Notes: a model not told the origin generated them from the sequence alone. Shown: positions 1 to 9,870, numbered from the stretch's first letter. The stretch: 64,000 nt of DNA from Methylorubrum populi (GCF_002355515.1 NZ_AP014809.1:3806501-3870500); one strand, 5' to 3'. Program-made: numbers and translations.

Positions 1-985
1 CCACCTTCGTCGGCTCGACGTCTTTCGGCCGGCGGGCGCCCTTGTTGATCTCGCCCATGGAGATGAACAGCGTGCGGATCATCGCCTGCGCTTCCCGCGT
101 GCGCAGGATGTGGGCGAAGTAGCGGCTCTCGACCTTCAGGCCGAGATCCATCGGCAGTTGCAGGCCCTCGTAGACCGAGGCCAGGATCGCCTTGGCGGCG
201 GGATAGTTGTCGTGGGTCTCGCGGCGGTAGATCGCGTTGGCCGGCGGCCAGATCATCATGCCGGCGGGCGAGTAGACCTTTCCGGACGGCGCCTTGAACT
301 TCGGCACGTCCCAGGGGGCGACCGCCGAGCCGCCCTCGCGGATCCAGGCCTTGGCCCGCTCGACGATCTCGGCCGCCGGCGCCACCGCGTGGGCCAGGCC
401 CATGTTCTTGGCCATCAGCGGGCGGATCTGCTCGCCCTTGAACAGCATCTGCAGCGCGTCGCCGGTCTGCATCAGCCGCGCCACCCGCTGGGTGCCGCCG
501 CCTCCGGGGAACAGGCCGACCTTGATCTCGGGCAGGCCGACGCGGGTCTTGTCGTCGTCGGCGAGCACGCGGTGGTGGCAGGCCAGCGCCAGCTCGAACG
601 CGCCGCCGAGGCAGAGGCCGTGCACCGCGGCGGCGAAGGGCTTGCCGCAGGTCTCAAGCTTGCGGAACACGAGGCTCAGGCGCCGCGACTCCTCGAAGAA
701 GTGGCGCATGGCCACCTCCTCGCCCTCGGCGGCCTTGAGCCGCTCGTACTCGACCCCGAGGCCCTGGAGCATGGTGAGGTCGGCGCCACCGGAGAAGTTG
801 CTCTTGCCGGAGACGATCACGCAGCCCTTGACGCCCTCGTCGGCGACGACCGCGTCGACGATCCGCTCGAGCTCCGCCATCACCTCCATGGTGATGACGT
901 TCATCGAGCGGCCCGGCATGTCCCAGGTCGCGAGCGCAATGCCGTCGGCATCGATCTCGAAGCGGAAATTCTCGGTGGCGGTCAT
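1..985 (-). CDS. Enoyl-CoA hydratase / 3-hydroxyacyl-CoA dehydrogenase (FadB/FadJ type), 3' part cut by window edge
   Basis: The visible N-terminal part, about 328 residues, is a crotonase (enoyl-CoA hydratase) domain. It has the oxyanion-hole stretch LCLGGAFELALACHH and the catalytic-glutamate stretch LPEIKVGLFPGGGGTQR. FadB/FadJ proteins continue into an NAD-binding hydroxyacyl-CoA dehydrogenase domain, which would lie left of base 1. Together the domains hydrate enoyl-CoA and oxidise 3-hydroxyacyl-CoA in beta-oxidation. The start ATG at 985 is preceded by GAGG about 7 nt upstream. A thiolase and an acyl-CoA dehydrogenase lie upstream on the same strand (2591-5779), so the set forms a beta-oxidation group, with the EAL and DUF2059 genes between. 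A stand-alone hydratase cannot be excluded, but the spacer after the crotonase core fits the bifunctional family. Confidence 0.85.
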   Translation of the reverse strand, partial: MTATENFRFEIDADGIALATWDMPGRSMNVITMEVMAELERIVDAVVADEGVKGCVIVSGKSNFSGGADLTMLQGLGVEYERLKAAEGEEVAMRHFFEESRRLSLVFRKLETCGKPFAAAVHGLCLGGAFELALACHHRVLADDDKTRVGLPEIKVGLFPGGGGTQRVARLMQTGDALQMLFKGEQIRPLMAKNMGLAHAVAPAAEIVERAKAWIREGGSAVAPWDVPKFKAPSGKVYSPAGMMIWPPANAIYRRETHDNYPAAKAILASVYEGLQLPMDLGLKVESRYFAHILRTREAQAMIRTLFISMGEINKGARRPKDVEPTKV

Positions 986-1106
986 CGCGGAACCTCGAAG
1001 GAAAAGAGCCTGGCCGTATCGGAATCTTAAGGGGAAGCGCTCGTCATGGCGGATGCAACGGGCGCGCGAACCGGCCCGTCCCTCCAAAACCGCCTCCGGA
1101 CAGATC

Positions 1107-1904
1107 ATGAAGACGGACGCCCGAGCGCGACACGCCTGCCGAGCCTGCCGCGACGGGGCGGAGCTCGATTTCGCCTTCACGATGGCCTTCCAGCCCATCG
1201 TCGACGTCGCCACCGCGCGCGTCTGGGGCTACGAGGCGCTGGTGCGGGGCCCTGAGGGTGAGTCCGCCGGCTCGATCCTGTCGCGGGTCACCGAGGAGAC
1301 CCTCTACCGCTTCGATCAGGCAGCGCGGGTCAAGGCGATCGAACTCGCCGGCCGGCTGTTCCCGCGGGAGGGCGACACCAAGCTGTCGATCAACTTCATG
1401 CCCAACGCGGTCTACGAGCCGGCGGCCTGCATCCGCGCGTCGCTGGAGGCTGCCCGCCGCGTCGGCTTCGACAACGGGCGCCTCAACTTCGAATTCACCG
1501 AGAACGAGCGCTTCGACGACACCGCCCATGTCCGGCGCATCGTGGAGGAATACCGGCGACAGGGCTTTCTCACGGCGCTCGATGATTTCGGCGCGGGCTA
1601 TGCCGGCCTCGGCCTGCTGGCCAATTTCCGCCCGGACCTCATCAAGATCGACATGGACCTCGTGCGCGGGATCGAGGCGGATGCCGGGCGCCGCACCATC
1701 GTGGGCGGCATCAACCAGATCGCGCGGACGCTCGGCGTCGCGGTGATCGCCGAGGGCATCGAGACCGCGGCTGAGGCCGAGGCGCTGCACGGACTCGGCA
1801 TCGACCTGATGCAGGGCTACCACTTCGCCCGTCCGGCCCTGGAAGCCCTGCCGCCGGTCGCGGGATTCGCGGCCGACGGCGCACCGGTGAAGCGCGTCGC
1901 GTGA
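1107..1904 (+). CDS. EAL-domain cyclic-di-GMP phosphodiesterase with N-terminal CxxC
   Basis: A 265-residue protein that is almost all EAL domain, the family that hydrolyses c-di-GMP to pGpG. All usual metal and substrate residues are visible: E43 in EALVRG, N96 in INFMPN, E129 and E132 in FEFTENE, D159-D160 in LDDFGAG, K180 in LIKID, E216/E219 in AEGIET and Q236 in MQGYHF. Enzyme activity is therefore likely. There is no GGDEF, PAS or membrane segment. The first 20 residues carry a CRAC motif (C11, C14) that could bind metal or act as a redox switch, which is inference. The frame is open far upstream (from 294), but that part is antisense to the neighbouring hydratase; ATG 1107 is the first start clear of it and gives a family-length protein. 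It converges on the DUF2059 gene. Confidence 0.85.
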   Translation: MKTDARARHACRACRDGAELDFAFTMAFQPIVDVATARVWGYEALVRGPEGESAGSILSRVTEETLYRFDQAARVKAIELAGRLFPREGDTKLSINFMPNAVYEPAACIRASLEAARRVGFDNGRLNFEFTENERFDDTAHVRRIVEEYRRQGFLTALDDFGAGYAGLGLLANFRPDLIKIDMDLVRGIEADAGRRTIVGGINQIARTLGVAVIAEGIETAAEAEALHGLGIDLMQGYHFARPALEALPPVAGFAADGAPVKRVA

Positions 1905-1967
1905 CGCTCTCCCCCCGAAGCTGCCCATCGCACCGCTCATCCTTCCCCTCCGCTCGTTGAGTGGCGC

Positions 1968-2465
1968 TTACTTGGCGGGCGTCGGCATGCCGCCGGGCAG
2001 ACCGCCCGGGGCGCCGCCCGTCTGGTCGTTGGCAGCGGCGAGGGTCAGCATGTTCAGGAGACGCGTCACCACCGCCTGCGAGAGCAGATTCACCTCAGAC
2101 TTCGGGTCGGCATTCACGGCCTGGAACTTCTGATAGGTCTTGTCGTCGTAGATCTTGTCGAGTTCCTTCAGCTCGTCGAGGCTGAATTTCTCGGAGTACT
2201 GCTTCGACAGGCCTTCGAGCAGCTCCTTGCGCTGCTTGTCGAACTCGGCCCGAGCCTCCTTGCGCACCTTCTCGGCCTTGTCGTCGGGCATCGTCGAGAC
2301 GGTCTTCTCGAGCGCGCCGCCGAAGCCGGTATCGAGGTTCTTGAGCACCGTCTTCTCGGTGAGCTTGGTGGCGACGGCGAGCTTGTCCGCGTTGTCGTCG
2401 GCCCGCGCCGCGAGCGGCAGGGCCAGCACGGCAGCGAGGCACAGGGCGGCTTTCGTCATCTTCAT
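1968..2465 (-). CDS. DUF2059-family exported protein
   Basis: A 165-residue protein beginning with a clear signal peptide (MKMTKAALCLAAVLALPLAARA, cleavage probably near residue 22), so it is periplasmic or secreted. The body is charged and helical, with the DUF2059-type stretch FSLDELKELDKIYDDKTYQKF, and ends in a Gly/Pro-rich tail. DUF2059 has no established biochemical role. The start at 2465 is preferred over an in-frame ATG at 2501: it has GGGAGA 9 nt upstream and puts the signal peptide at the N terminus. It lies alone on the minus strand between the EAL gene and the thiolase. Confidence 0.75.
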   Translation of the reverse strand: MKMTKAALCLAAVLALPLAARADDNADKLAVATKLTEKTVLKNLDTGFGGALEKTVSTMPDDKAEKVRKEARAEFDKQRKELLEGLSKQYSEKFSLDELKELDKIYDDKTYQKFQAVNADPKSEVNLLSQAVVTRLLNMLTLAAANDQTGGAPGGLPGGMPTPAK

Positions 2466-2590
2466 CGTGGCGTCTCTCCCATTGGTGTTCTGGGACCGCA
2501 CCCGGTCAAAAGGGCACGGCGTGGGAGGCCCTTAGCAGCGTTTGACGGCGGATGGCAGGGCAGGGCGGCGGCCTGCGCCGCCCGGCTCGA

Positions 2591-3799
<1,209 letters not shown>

Positions 3800-3836
3800 C
3801 TCAGCGCTTCCTCGTGTCCTTCATCGCCGCCGGGTC

Positions 3837-3972
3837 AACCCTCCCTTCTCTGCGGGGGAGGGTGCCCGCTTCAGCGGGCGGGAGAGGGGCCGGCTCAGGT
3901 TTGTCCGGAAACGGCGCTCCCCTCACCCGCCCCCCTTCGGGGGCCACCCTCTCCCGCGGAGCGGAGAGGGTT
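3837..3972. repeat. Long imperfect inverted repeat between thiolase and acyl-CoA dehydrogenase
   Basis: The ends are complementary: AACCCTCCCTTCTCTGCGGG at 3837 pairs with CCGCGGAGCGGAGAGGGTT ending at 3972. A second complementary pair of arms (gcgggcgggagagggg and ccctcacccgccc) lies inside. It fills the gap between two co-directional genes. Elements of this style (CCCTCTCC ... GGAGAGGG) are common intergenic palindromes in high-GC alphaproteobacteria. In RNA it would fold into a long hairpin that could lower read-through or stabilise one side of the message. Confidence 0.75.
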
Positions 3973-3988
3973 CAGGTGTCGCGATTGC

Positions 3989-5779
3989 TTAGAACGCCTC
4001 GGCCGGCAGCGCCATGGTGGTCTCGGCGCCGGCCTTGATCCGCGCGAGGCGAAGGCCCGTCTCCGGCAGCATCCGCTCCATGAAGAAGCGGCCGAGGACG
4101 AGCTTGGCGTCCATCCGCTCGACGTCGGAGCCCTCCGCCTTCCGCGCCAGCGCGGCCTTGGCGATCCTGCCCCACATGTAGCCGAGCACGACGTTGCCCA
4201 GCAGGTGCATCAGGTCGGTGGCCCCGGCACCCGCATTGTCGGGCTTCGAGAAGGCGTTCTGCATCAGCCACATCACCGCGGCCTGGAGGTCGTTCAGCGC
4301 CGGCTGGAGCGGGGCGGTGAAGGGCTTCATCGCCTCGTCCTCGCCGTGGTCCTTGATGAAGGTCTGCACCTCGGTGAGGAAGGCCATCATCGCCCGGCCG
4401 CCGTCCTTGGGCAGCTTGCGTCCGATCAGGTCCATCGCCTGGATGCCGTTGGCGCCCTCGTAGATCATGGCGATGCGGGCATCGCGCACGAACTGCGACA
4501 TGCCCCATTCCTCGACATAGCCGTGGCCGCCGAACATCTGCTGGGCCTCGACCGCGTTGGCGAAGCCCCGGTCGGTCAGCACACCCTTCACCACCGGGGT
4601 CATCAGGCCGAGCATGTCCTCGGCCGCCTGCCGCTGGGCGGCGTCCTGCGAGCGGTGGGCGATGTCGGAATTGAGCGCCGTCCAGAGGATCAGCGCGCGT
4701 CCCGCCTCGTTGAAGGCGCGGATCTGCATCAGGGTGCGGCGCACGTCCGGGTGGACGATGATCGGATCGGCGGCCTTCTCGGGCGCCTTGGCACCGGTCA
4801 GCGCCCGGCCCTGGAGCCGCTCGCGGGCGTAAGTCACCGCGTTCTGGTAGGCGACCTCGGATTGGCCGAGCCCCTGCACGCCGACGGCCAGCCGCGCCTC
4901 GTTCATCATCACGAACATCGCGGCCAGCCCGCGATTCTCTTCGCCCACGAGCCAGCCCCTGGCGCCGTCGTAGTTCATCACGCAGGTGGCGTTGCCGTGG
5001 ATGCCCATCTTGTGCTCGAGCGAGCCGCAGGACACCGCGTTGCGCGCGCCCAGCGAGCCGTCGGCGTTCACGAGGAACTTCGGCACCACGAAGAGCGAGA
5101 TGCCCTTGGTGCCCGCGGGCGCGCCCTCGATCCGGGCGATGACGAGGTGGACGATGTTCTCCGACAGGTCGTGTTCGCCCGCCGAGATGAAGATCTTGGT
5201 GCCGGTGAGGCTGTAGGAGCCGTCGCCGTTCGGGACCGCTTTGGTCTTGAGGAGCCCGAGATCCGTGCCGCAATGCGGCTCGGTGAGGTTCATCGTGCCG
5301 GTCCAGGCCCCCTCGACCATCTTGGGCAGGTAGGTCTGCTTCTGCTCCTGCGAGCCATGGACGAGCAGCGCCGCGACCGCGCCCTGGGTGAGGCCGGGAT
5401 ACATGCCGAGGGCGAGGTTGGCGCCCGAGACGAACTCCTGCATCGCCGTGTTGAGCACGTGCGGCAGGCCCTGTCCGCCGAACTCCTCCGGCACCGAGAG
5501 GCCCATCCAGCCGCCGGCCGCGTAGGCCTCGTAGGCCGCCTTGAAGCCCTTGGGCGTGGCGACGCTGCCATCCTCGCGGCGGCTGCATCCCTCCTGGTCG
5601 CCGGACAGGTTCAGCGGCGCGAAGATCTCGGAGGCGAGCTTGCCGCCTTCGTTGAGCACCGCCTCGACCACGTCCGGCGGCGCCTCGGAGAAGCCGGGCA
5701 GATTGTCGTAGCGGTGAAACGCGAGAACGTCGTTGAGGAGGAAAAGGGTGTCCTCAACCGGAGCCCGGTAGCTCGGCAT
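3989..5779 (-). CDS. Acyl-CoA dehydrogenase (596-residue DmdC/FadE-like subfamily)
   Basis: Flavin enzyme that oxidises acyl-CoA to trans-2-enoyl-CoA. At 596 residues it belongs to the long acyl-CoA dehydrogenase subfamily, which includes DmdC-type methylmercaptopropionyl-CoA dehydrogenases. Visible landmarks are an N-terminal extension opening MPSYRAPVEDTLFLLNDV, the FAD-binding stretch TGTMNLTEPHCGTDLG, TGTKIFISAGEHD, and the C-terminal catalytic region QMFGGHGYVEEWG followed by IYEGANGIQAMDLIGRKL. Start 5779 has GGGAGG 8 nt upstream; an in-frame ATG at 5839 lies inside the palindromic operator and is unlikely. The true substrate cannot be read from sequence; the neighbours argue for general fatty-acid oxidation. 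Confidence 0.9.
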   Translation of the reverse strand: MPSYRAPVEDTLFLLNDVLAFHRYDNLPGFSEAPPDVVEAVLNEGGKLASEIFAPLNLSGDQEGCSRREDGSVATPKGFKAAYEAYAAGGWMGLSVPEEFGGQGLPHVLNTAMQEFVSGANLALGMYPGLTQGAVAALLVHGSQEQKQTYLPKMVEGAWTGTMNLTEPHCGTDLGLLKTKAVPNGDGSYSLTGTKIFISAGEHDLSENIVHLVIARIEGAPAGTKGISLFVVPKFLVNADGSLGARNAVSCGSLEHKMGIHGNATCVMNYDGARGWLVGEENRGLAAMFVMMNEARLAVGVQGLGQSEVAYQNAVTYARERLQGRALTGAKAPEKAADPIIVHPDVRRTLMQIRAFNEAGRALILWTALNSDIAHRSQDAAQRQAAEDMLGLMTPVVKGVLTDRGFANAVEAQQMFGGHGYVEEWGMSQFVRDARIAMIYEGANGIQAMDLIGRKLPKDGGRAMMAFLTEVQTFIKDHGEDEAMKPFTAPLQPALNDLQAAVMWLMQNAFSKPDNAGAGATDLMHLLGNVVLGYMWGRIAKAALARKAEGSDVERMDAKLVLGRFFMERMLPETGLRLARIKAGAETTMALPAEAF

Positions 5780-5838
5780 CGCGTCAGCCTCCCGCATCTT
5801 TTTCAGGTAACCCGACCGGCTCGTCCGGCTCGGATCCA

Positions 5839-5862
5839 AGATAGTTCATATGTAAACTATCT
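5839..5862. promoter_or_regulatory. Perfect 8+8 bp inverted repeat upstream of acyl-CoA dehydrogenase (operator candidate)
   Basis: AGATAGTT, an 8-bp AT-rich spacer (catatgta), then AACTATCT: the arms are exactly complementary. It lies 60 bp upstream of the acyl-CoA dehydrogenase start, in an AT-rich patch inside very GC-rich DNA, where a promoter is expected. Size and symmetry suit a dimeric TetR-, MerR- or GntR-type repressor of fatty-acid catabolism; which regulator binds is unknown. The rest of the 390-bp gap (5780-6169) holds only this site and the CtrA-like box on the other side. Confidence 0.55.
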
Positions 5863-6042
5863 CGTCGGCGATCCGCAAGACCCATTTCGGTTGTATCGGC
5901 AGAAATCACCTCCCAGGGTACCGGCCCGAATGCCGGCGGCGGCCCGCCAAGCCCCCGAGGCACCGCTCCCTGCGCCCTTTGGGCCACCACGGGCCCCGCC
6001 GCCGTGCAGGTCCCGAAAAAGCGCGGCCGAGGGGCGGCCGTC

Positions 6043-6059
6043 TTAACTGAGCATTTACC
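6043..6059 (+). promoter_or_regulatory. CtrA-like box upstream of the PodJ-like gene
   Basis: The sequence TTAA-CTGAGCA-TTTACC matches the CtrA consensus TTAA-N7-TTAACC at all but one position and continues with AAG. It lies about 110 bp upstream of the PodJ-like start. An almost identical box, TTAA-N7-TTTACCAAG, precedes cpdR at 45573. CtrA control of polar and cell-cycle genes is established in Caulobacter and other alphaproteobacteria; binding here is inferred. Confidence 0.5.
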
Positions 6060-6169
6060 AAGATTGGAAAAGGTCGGTCCTGTCCGATCCGCGATCCGCC
6101 GCCTCACGCCCCCGCGCGAATCGGTAGCCCGGCGGATGCCGGAAACCGCCGACTTCGGATGTCCGCGAG

Positions 6170-9100
6170 ATGAAACAGTCTGCCCCGATCAGCCTCGACA
6201 GCTTCGACCCGGAGGTGCTCGCGGCTGCCCGCGAGGTCGCCCGGCGGGCGGGGGTGCCGCTCGAGAGCTGGATCGCCTCGGTGGCGGCGCCCGAAACGTC
6301 GAAGCCGGGACCGAGGCGTCGACGCGCGGACGCGTCGTCGCCGGCCAAGGAGGCCGGCACGGATCAGGCGCGGCAGGTCGGAGGACGGGCGGCGGACAAG
6401 GCGGCCGCCCCCCGGAAGGAGGCTTTGCAGCACAAGCGCCGCGACGCATCTGTCGCCGGTCCGGCATCTGAGGATCCCGCCGCGCCGTCGCCGACCGCCT
6501 CGCTCGAGGCCTCGATCGGCGCGATGATGCGGCGGCTCGACGCCCTCGACCGGTCGATCAGCGAGGAGCGCGAAGCCTCGAAGGCCGACGCGGCCCGGAT
6601 GATCGGCGACGTCGAGCGCAAGGTGGGAGAGCTCGCCGGACAGCTCAGCGCTCCCCGGCCGCTCGGCCGGCGCGGGCGCCCGCTCGCCACCGAGGTCCGC
6701 GACGCCGTCGCCGAGGTGCGCCGGCGCCAGCGCGAGCTGGAAGAGGGCATCGCCGAGTGGAACGCCGCCGGCGCGGCCGGATCGCAGCGCCGCGGGCCGG
6801 AGATATCCGAGATGGGCGTGCTGGCCGCCGGTCTGCAAGCGGATACGGGGCACGGTGAGGAGCCGTCGCTGGCCATCGCCGAGCTGCAGCGCGAGACGAG
6901 CCGTCTGCGCGACGTGCTCGGCGGGCTCGCCACCGGCCGCGACGTGGGCGAGCTGGAGCAGACCATGCAGGCCGTCGCCGGGGATCTCCGGCGGGCCCGC
7001 GATCCGCAGGAAATCGCCGCCATCGCCGCACCGATCGAGCTGATGCGTGTGCAGGTGGACCGGCTGGCCGGGGACGTGGCCGACAACGTCCATGCCCGCA
7101 TCGCGGGCGATGTGGAACGCGTGTCCGCGAAGGTCGATGACGTCCTCTCCGGCACCCTGCCGGGTCCGGCGGACCAGAATGCCCTCGACGGCGTGTTCCG
7201 CGAACTCGACGAGATCCGCCGCCTCGTGGCGGCACTGGCGGGTCCGGAGCGGATCCAGAGCCTCGCCCAAGGCGTGCAGGCGCTCAGCGCCCAGATCGCG
7301 CAGCTCCAGCGGGACGAGGATGCGGGGATCGCCGCCATCAAGCCGCTGCTCGAAGAGATTCGCGGCGAGCTCAGGACGTCCGATCCCGCCCGCGCGCTGC
7401 CGCACGAGCTGCTCGGACGGTTCGAAGCGCTGGCCGAGCGGCTCGGCCACGCCGAGGGCGGCCCCGTCGGCGAGCTGATCGAGCGGCTCGAGGCGGTGGC
7501 CGAGAAGGTCGATCGCGTCAGCGCGGGCGGCAGCGGGCTCGACGCGCTGGAGCGCCACGTCGTCGCCCTGGCAAGCCGGCTCGACGCGCCGCGCGACACC
7601 GACCCGGCCGTGGCGCGCCTCGAACGCGCCATGGGCGACCTCCTCTCTCAGGTCGCGGCCCTGCGCAGCGGCGCCGACGTGGAATCCGCGGTCGAGCGCG
7701 CGGTGCGGGAAGCCGTGGCGGGCTCGGCGACCCCGCCCGCGGCGGCCGGCGGCGAAGTCGCGCTGCTGCGCGCCGATCTCGCAGAGCTGCGGGCCAGCCA
7801 GAAGGGCTCCGACCAGCGTCTCCAATCGACGATGGAAGGCGTCCAGACGGTGTTGACGCGGCTGAGCGAGCAGCTCGACCGGACCATGACCTCCTCCGCG
7901 GCGCTTACCGTCGGCGCTCCGCAGGAGCGCGCGCTCCGTGGGCCGTCCCCCAGCGAGCGCCCCGCTCAGGAGAAGCTCTCCCAGGAGCGTCCCGCCGCTC
8001 CGAAGGCGGCTGCCGCGGCGCCGGCCCGCCCGCGCCCGGCGGCGCCGTCCGAGGAGGCCGGCGGGATGGAGGCGAGCCGCCTGTCCGACGAGTTGCTGGA
8101 GCCCGGCGCCGGCCGGCCCGCGCCCGGCCGCCCGGCCATGCCGGAGGCCGGCCCGACGGTCGGCAGCACCGACATCAAGACGAGTTTCATCGCCGCCGCG
8201 CGCCGCGCCGCGCAGGCGGCCCAGGTGGAGGCCGCGGCGGAGGCCCCGCTGGCGGCGCGGCTGCGCGACAAGGTCACCCCGGCGGCCCGTGCGCCCGGCA
8301 CCGAGACCGCACCCCTGTCGCGACTTCGCACTGCCCTCGACGGTCGCCGCCGAACGCTGCTTCTCGGCCTCGCCGCCGTCGTCCTGGCACTCGGCGCCTA
8401 CCAAGCCTTTCTGGCCGGCAAGAGCGCGCCGAGCGACGACACGAACGCCCTCGATGCCCGTCCGGCGGCCGGAACCGCTGCGCCCTCGGACGCTCCGGCG
8501 ACCCGCAATGCCGAGTCGAGGGCCGAGAACAAGGCCGAGCCGAGCCCGGCCGCTCCCGCTCCCGCTCCCGCTCAGGCATCCGCCGCTCCGGCTCCCGCCG
8601 ATGCGACGGCCCCGTCCGGAGCCCCGGCGAGCGTGGCCGATCCGGCAACGACGCAATCCCTCGCCGAGCCGAGGGCGGCCAAGCGCGGACTGCCGCCGGT
8701 CGCCGGCATGGCCGCGCTCGGAACCGACCTTGCCGGCCTTCCGCCGGCCCTCGCCAAGCTCAAGCAGGATGCGCTCGACGGCGACGGCGCCGCCGTGTGG
8801 GAGATCGCCTCACGCCAAGCGGAGGGCCGCGGCGTGACGCGCGATCTCGCGGTCGCGGCCAAGTTCTACGAAAAGCTCGCTCTGGCCGGCTACGCGCCGG
8901 CCCAGTTCAAGGTCGGAAACGCCTACGAGAAGGGCTCCGGCCTCACTCGCGATGTCGAGAAGGCGAAGCTCTGGTACGGCCGGGCCGCCGATCAGGGCAA
9001 TGTTCGGGCGATGCACAATCTGGCCGTCCTCCATGCCGAGAATCCGGCCGCCAACGGCAAGCCCGATTTCACGAACGCGGCGAATGCTTTCCGCCGGGCG

Positions 9101-9457
9101 GCGGAGCACGGCGTACGCGACAGCCAGTACAATCTGGCCGTGCTCTACGCCCGCGGGCTCGGTGTCGGGCAGGATCTCGTCCAGTCCTATCTCTGGTTCT
9201 CCGCCGCCGCAGGGCAGGGGGATCAGGAAGCGGGCCGCAAGCGGGACGAGGTCGCCACGAAGCTCTCGCCGAAGGATCTCGGCGAGGCCAAGGCGCTGGC
9301 TGCGGGCTTCCGGGCGAAGACCGCCGATCCGGCCGCGAACGAGGCGCCGTCGCCGAAGGCCACCGCGGCCGCACCGATGTCCCTGATGGGCGCGCCGTCA
9401 CCGGGCATGCCGAACAGCGCGTTCCAATCGTCGGCTCAGAAGCGCGTCGGGGTTTAG
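6170..9457 (+). CDS. PodJ-like polar localization factor: coiled coil, one membrane segment, Sel1 repeats
   Basis: A 1095-residue protein. Residues about 100-640 are Arg/Glu/Leu/Ala-rich and look like extended coiled coil (heptads such as EVRRRQRELEEGIAEWN). An Ala/Pro/Arg-rich linker follows. One membrane helix, LLLGLAAVVLALGAYQAFLAG, lies near 728-750, and an Ala/Pro-rich stretch follows it. Residues about 862-1045 hold Sel1-like (TPR-related) repeats with motifs A..FKVGNAYEKGSGLTRD and YNLAVLYARGLGVGQD. Cytoplasmic coiled coil, one helix and periplasmic Sel1 repeats is the layout of PodJ, the polar organizer of Caulobacter and Agrobacterium. PodJ usually also ends in a peptidoglycan-binding domain, which I do not see here. 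A CtrA-like box precedes the gene. It could instead be a general Sel1 scaffold. Confidence 0.7.
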   Translation: MKQSAPISLDSFDPEVLAAAREVARRAGVPLESWIASVAAPETSKPGPRRRRADASSPAKEAGTDQARQVGGRAADKAAAPRKEALQHKRRDASVAGPASEDPAAPSPTASLEASIGAMMRRLDALDRSISEEREASKADAARMIGDVERKVGELAGQLSAPRPLGRRGRPLATEVRDAVAEVRRRQRELEEGIAEWNAAGAAGSQRRGPEISEMGVLAAGLQADTGHGEEPSLAIAELQRETSRLRDVLGGLATGRDVGELEQTMQAVAGDLRRARDPQEIAAIAAPIELMRVQVDRLAGDVADNVHARIAGDVERVSAKVDDVLSGTLPGPADQNALDGVFRELDEIRRLVAALAGPERIQSLAQGVQALSAQIAQLQRDEDAGIAAIKPLLEEIRGELRTSDPARALPHELLGRFEALAERLGHAEGGPVGELIERLEAVAEKVDRVSAGGSGLDALERHVVALASRLDAPRDTDPAVARLERAMGDLLSQVAALRSGADVESAVERAVREAVAGSATPPAAAGGEVALLRADLAELRASQKGSDQRLQSTMEGVQTVLTRLSEQLDRTMTSSAALTVGAPQERALRGPSPSERPAQEKLSQERPAAPKAAAAAPARPRPAAPSEEAGGMEASRLSDELLEPGAGRPAPGRPAMPEAGPTVGSTDIKTSFIAAARRAAQAAQVEAAAEAPLAARLRDKVTPAARAPGTETAPLSRLRTALDGRRRTLLLGLAAVVLALGAYQAFLAGKSAPSDDTNALDARPAAGTAAPSDAPATRNAESRAENKAEPSPAAPAPAPAQASAAPAPADATAPSGAPASVADPATTQSLAEPRAAKRGLPPVAGMAALGTDLAGLPPALAKLKQDALDGDGAAVWEIASRQAEGRGVTRDLAVAAKFYEKLALAGYAPAQFKVGNAYEKGSGLTRDVEKAKLWYGRAADQGNVRAMHNLAVLHAENPAANGKPDFTNAANAFRRAAEHGVRDSQYNLAVLYARGLGVGQDLVQSYLWFSAAAGQGDQEAGRKRDEVATKLSPKDLGEAKALAAGFRAKTADPAANEAPSPKATAAAPMSLMGAPSPGMPNSAFQSSAQKRVGV

Positions 9458-9514
9458 AACCGCCTCGATGCAGCGGGGCCGGCCCCATCCGGTACCACGA
9501 CACCGCGAGATCGA

Positions 9515-9547
9515 ACAGGCCGCACTCCGGACAGGGGCGCGGCCTGT
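9515..9547 (+). terminator. Hairpin downstream of the PodJ-like gene, possible terminator
   Basis: ACAGGCCGC (9515-9523) pairs perfectly with GCGGCCTGT (9539-9547), with a 15-nt loop. It lies 58 bp after the PodJ-like stop codon. There is no clear T run after it, so intrinsic termination is uncertain. The 413-bp gap 9458-9870 holds otherwise only this and the AT-rich region described next. Confidence 0.35.
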
Positions 9548-9689
9548 CTGCGTTTCCGCGTCCGCATCGCGGGTGCGGATCCTCGATGGACCGTCGATGA
9601 ACCATGGCAGCGCATCGCGATCGGGGCGTTTCAACATCCGACCGCCCGCTCACGATGCCACAGACTCCCGGCTCGGCCCGAAGTACAAA

Positions 9690-9865
9690 CGCACCGCATT
9701 CATCATATACGTTCGTGCCGCAAATCTAATCCGCTCCATTTTATAAATATTTGTGCGGATTAAAATTTATCACACGATTGTGTTTAATCACACTTTTATT
9801 GCCGTAACTGCATGTTACGTGTGCTCTTGCTTTCAAATTAAGCGGCACTTGAGCAAGAGAGGAGC
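9690..9865 (+). promoter_or_regulatory. AT-rich upstream region of the small secreted protein, with repeats
   Basis: About 170 bp of markedly AT-rich DNA in a GC-rich genome. It contains an inverted repeat TAATCCGC ... GCGGATTA around 9727-9762 enclosing a TATAAATA stretch, and two direct copies of ATCACAC 18 bp apart (about 9768 and 9786) flanking GTGT. It leads to AGAGAGGAG just before the ATG at 9871, a strong ribosome binding site. Probably the promoter and binding sites for a regulator of the downstream gene; base composition alone could also indicate an H-NS/MucR-like silenced region. Confidence 0.45.
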
Positions 9866-9870
9866 ACAAC

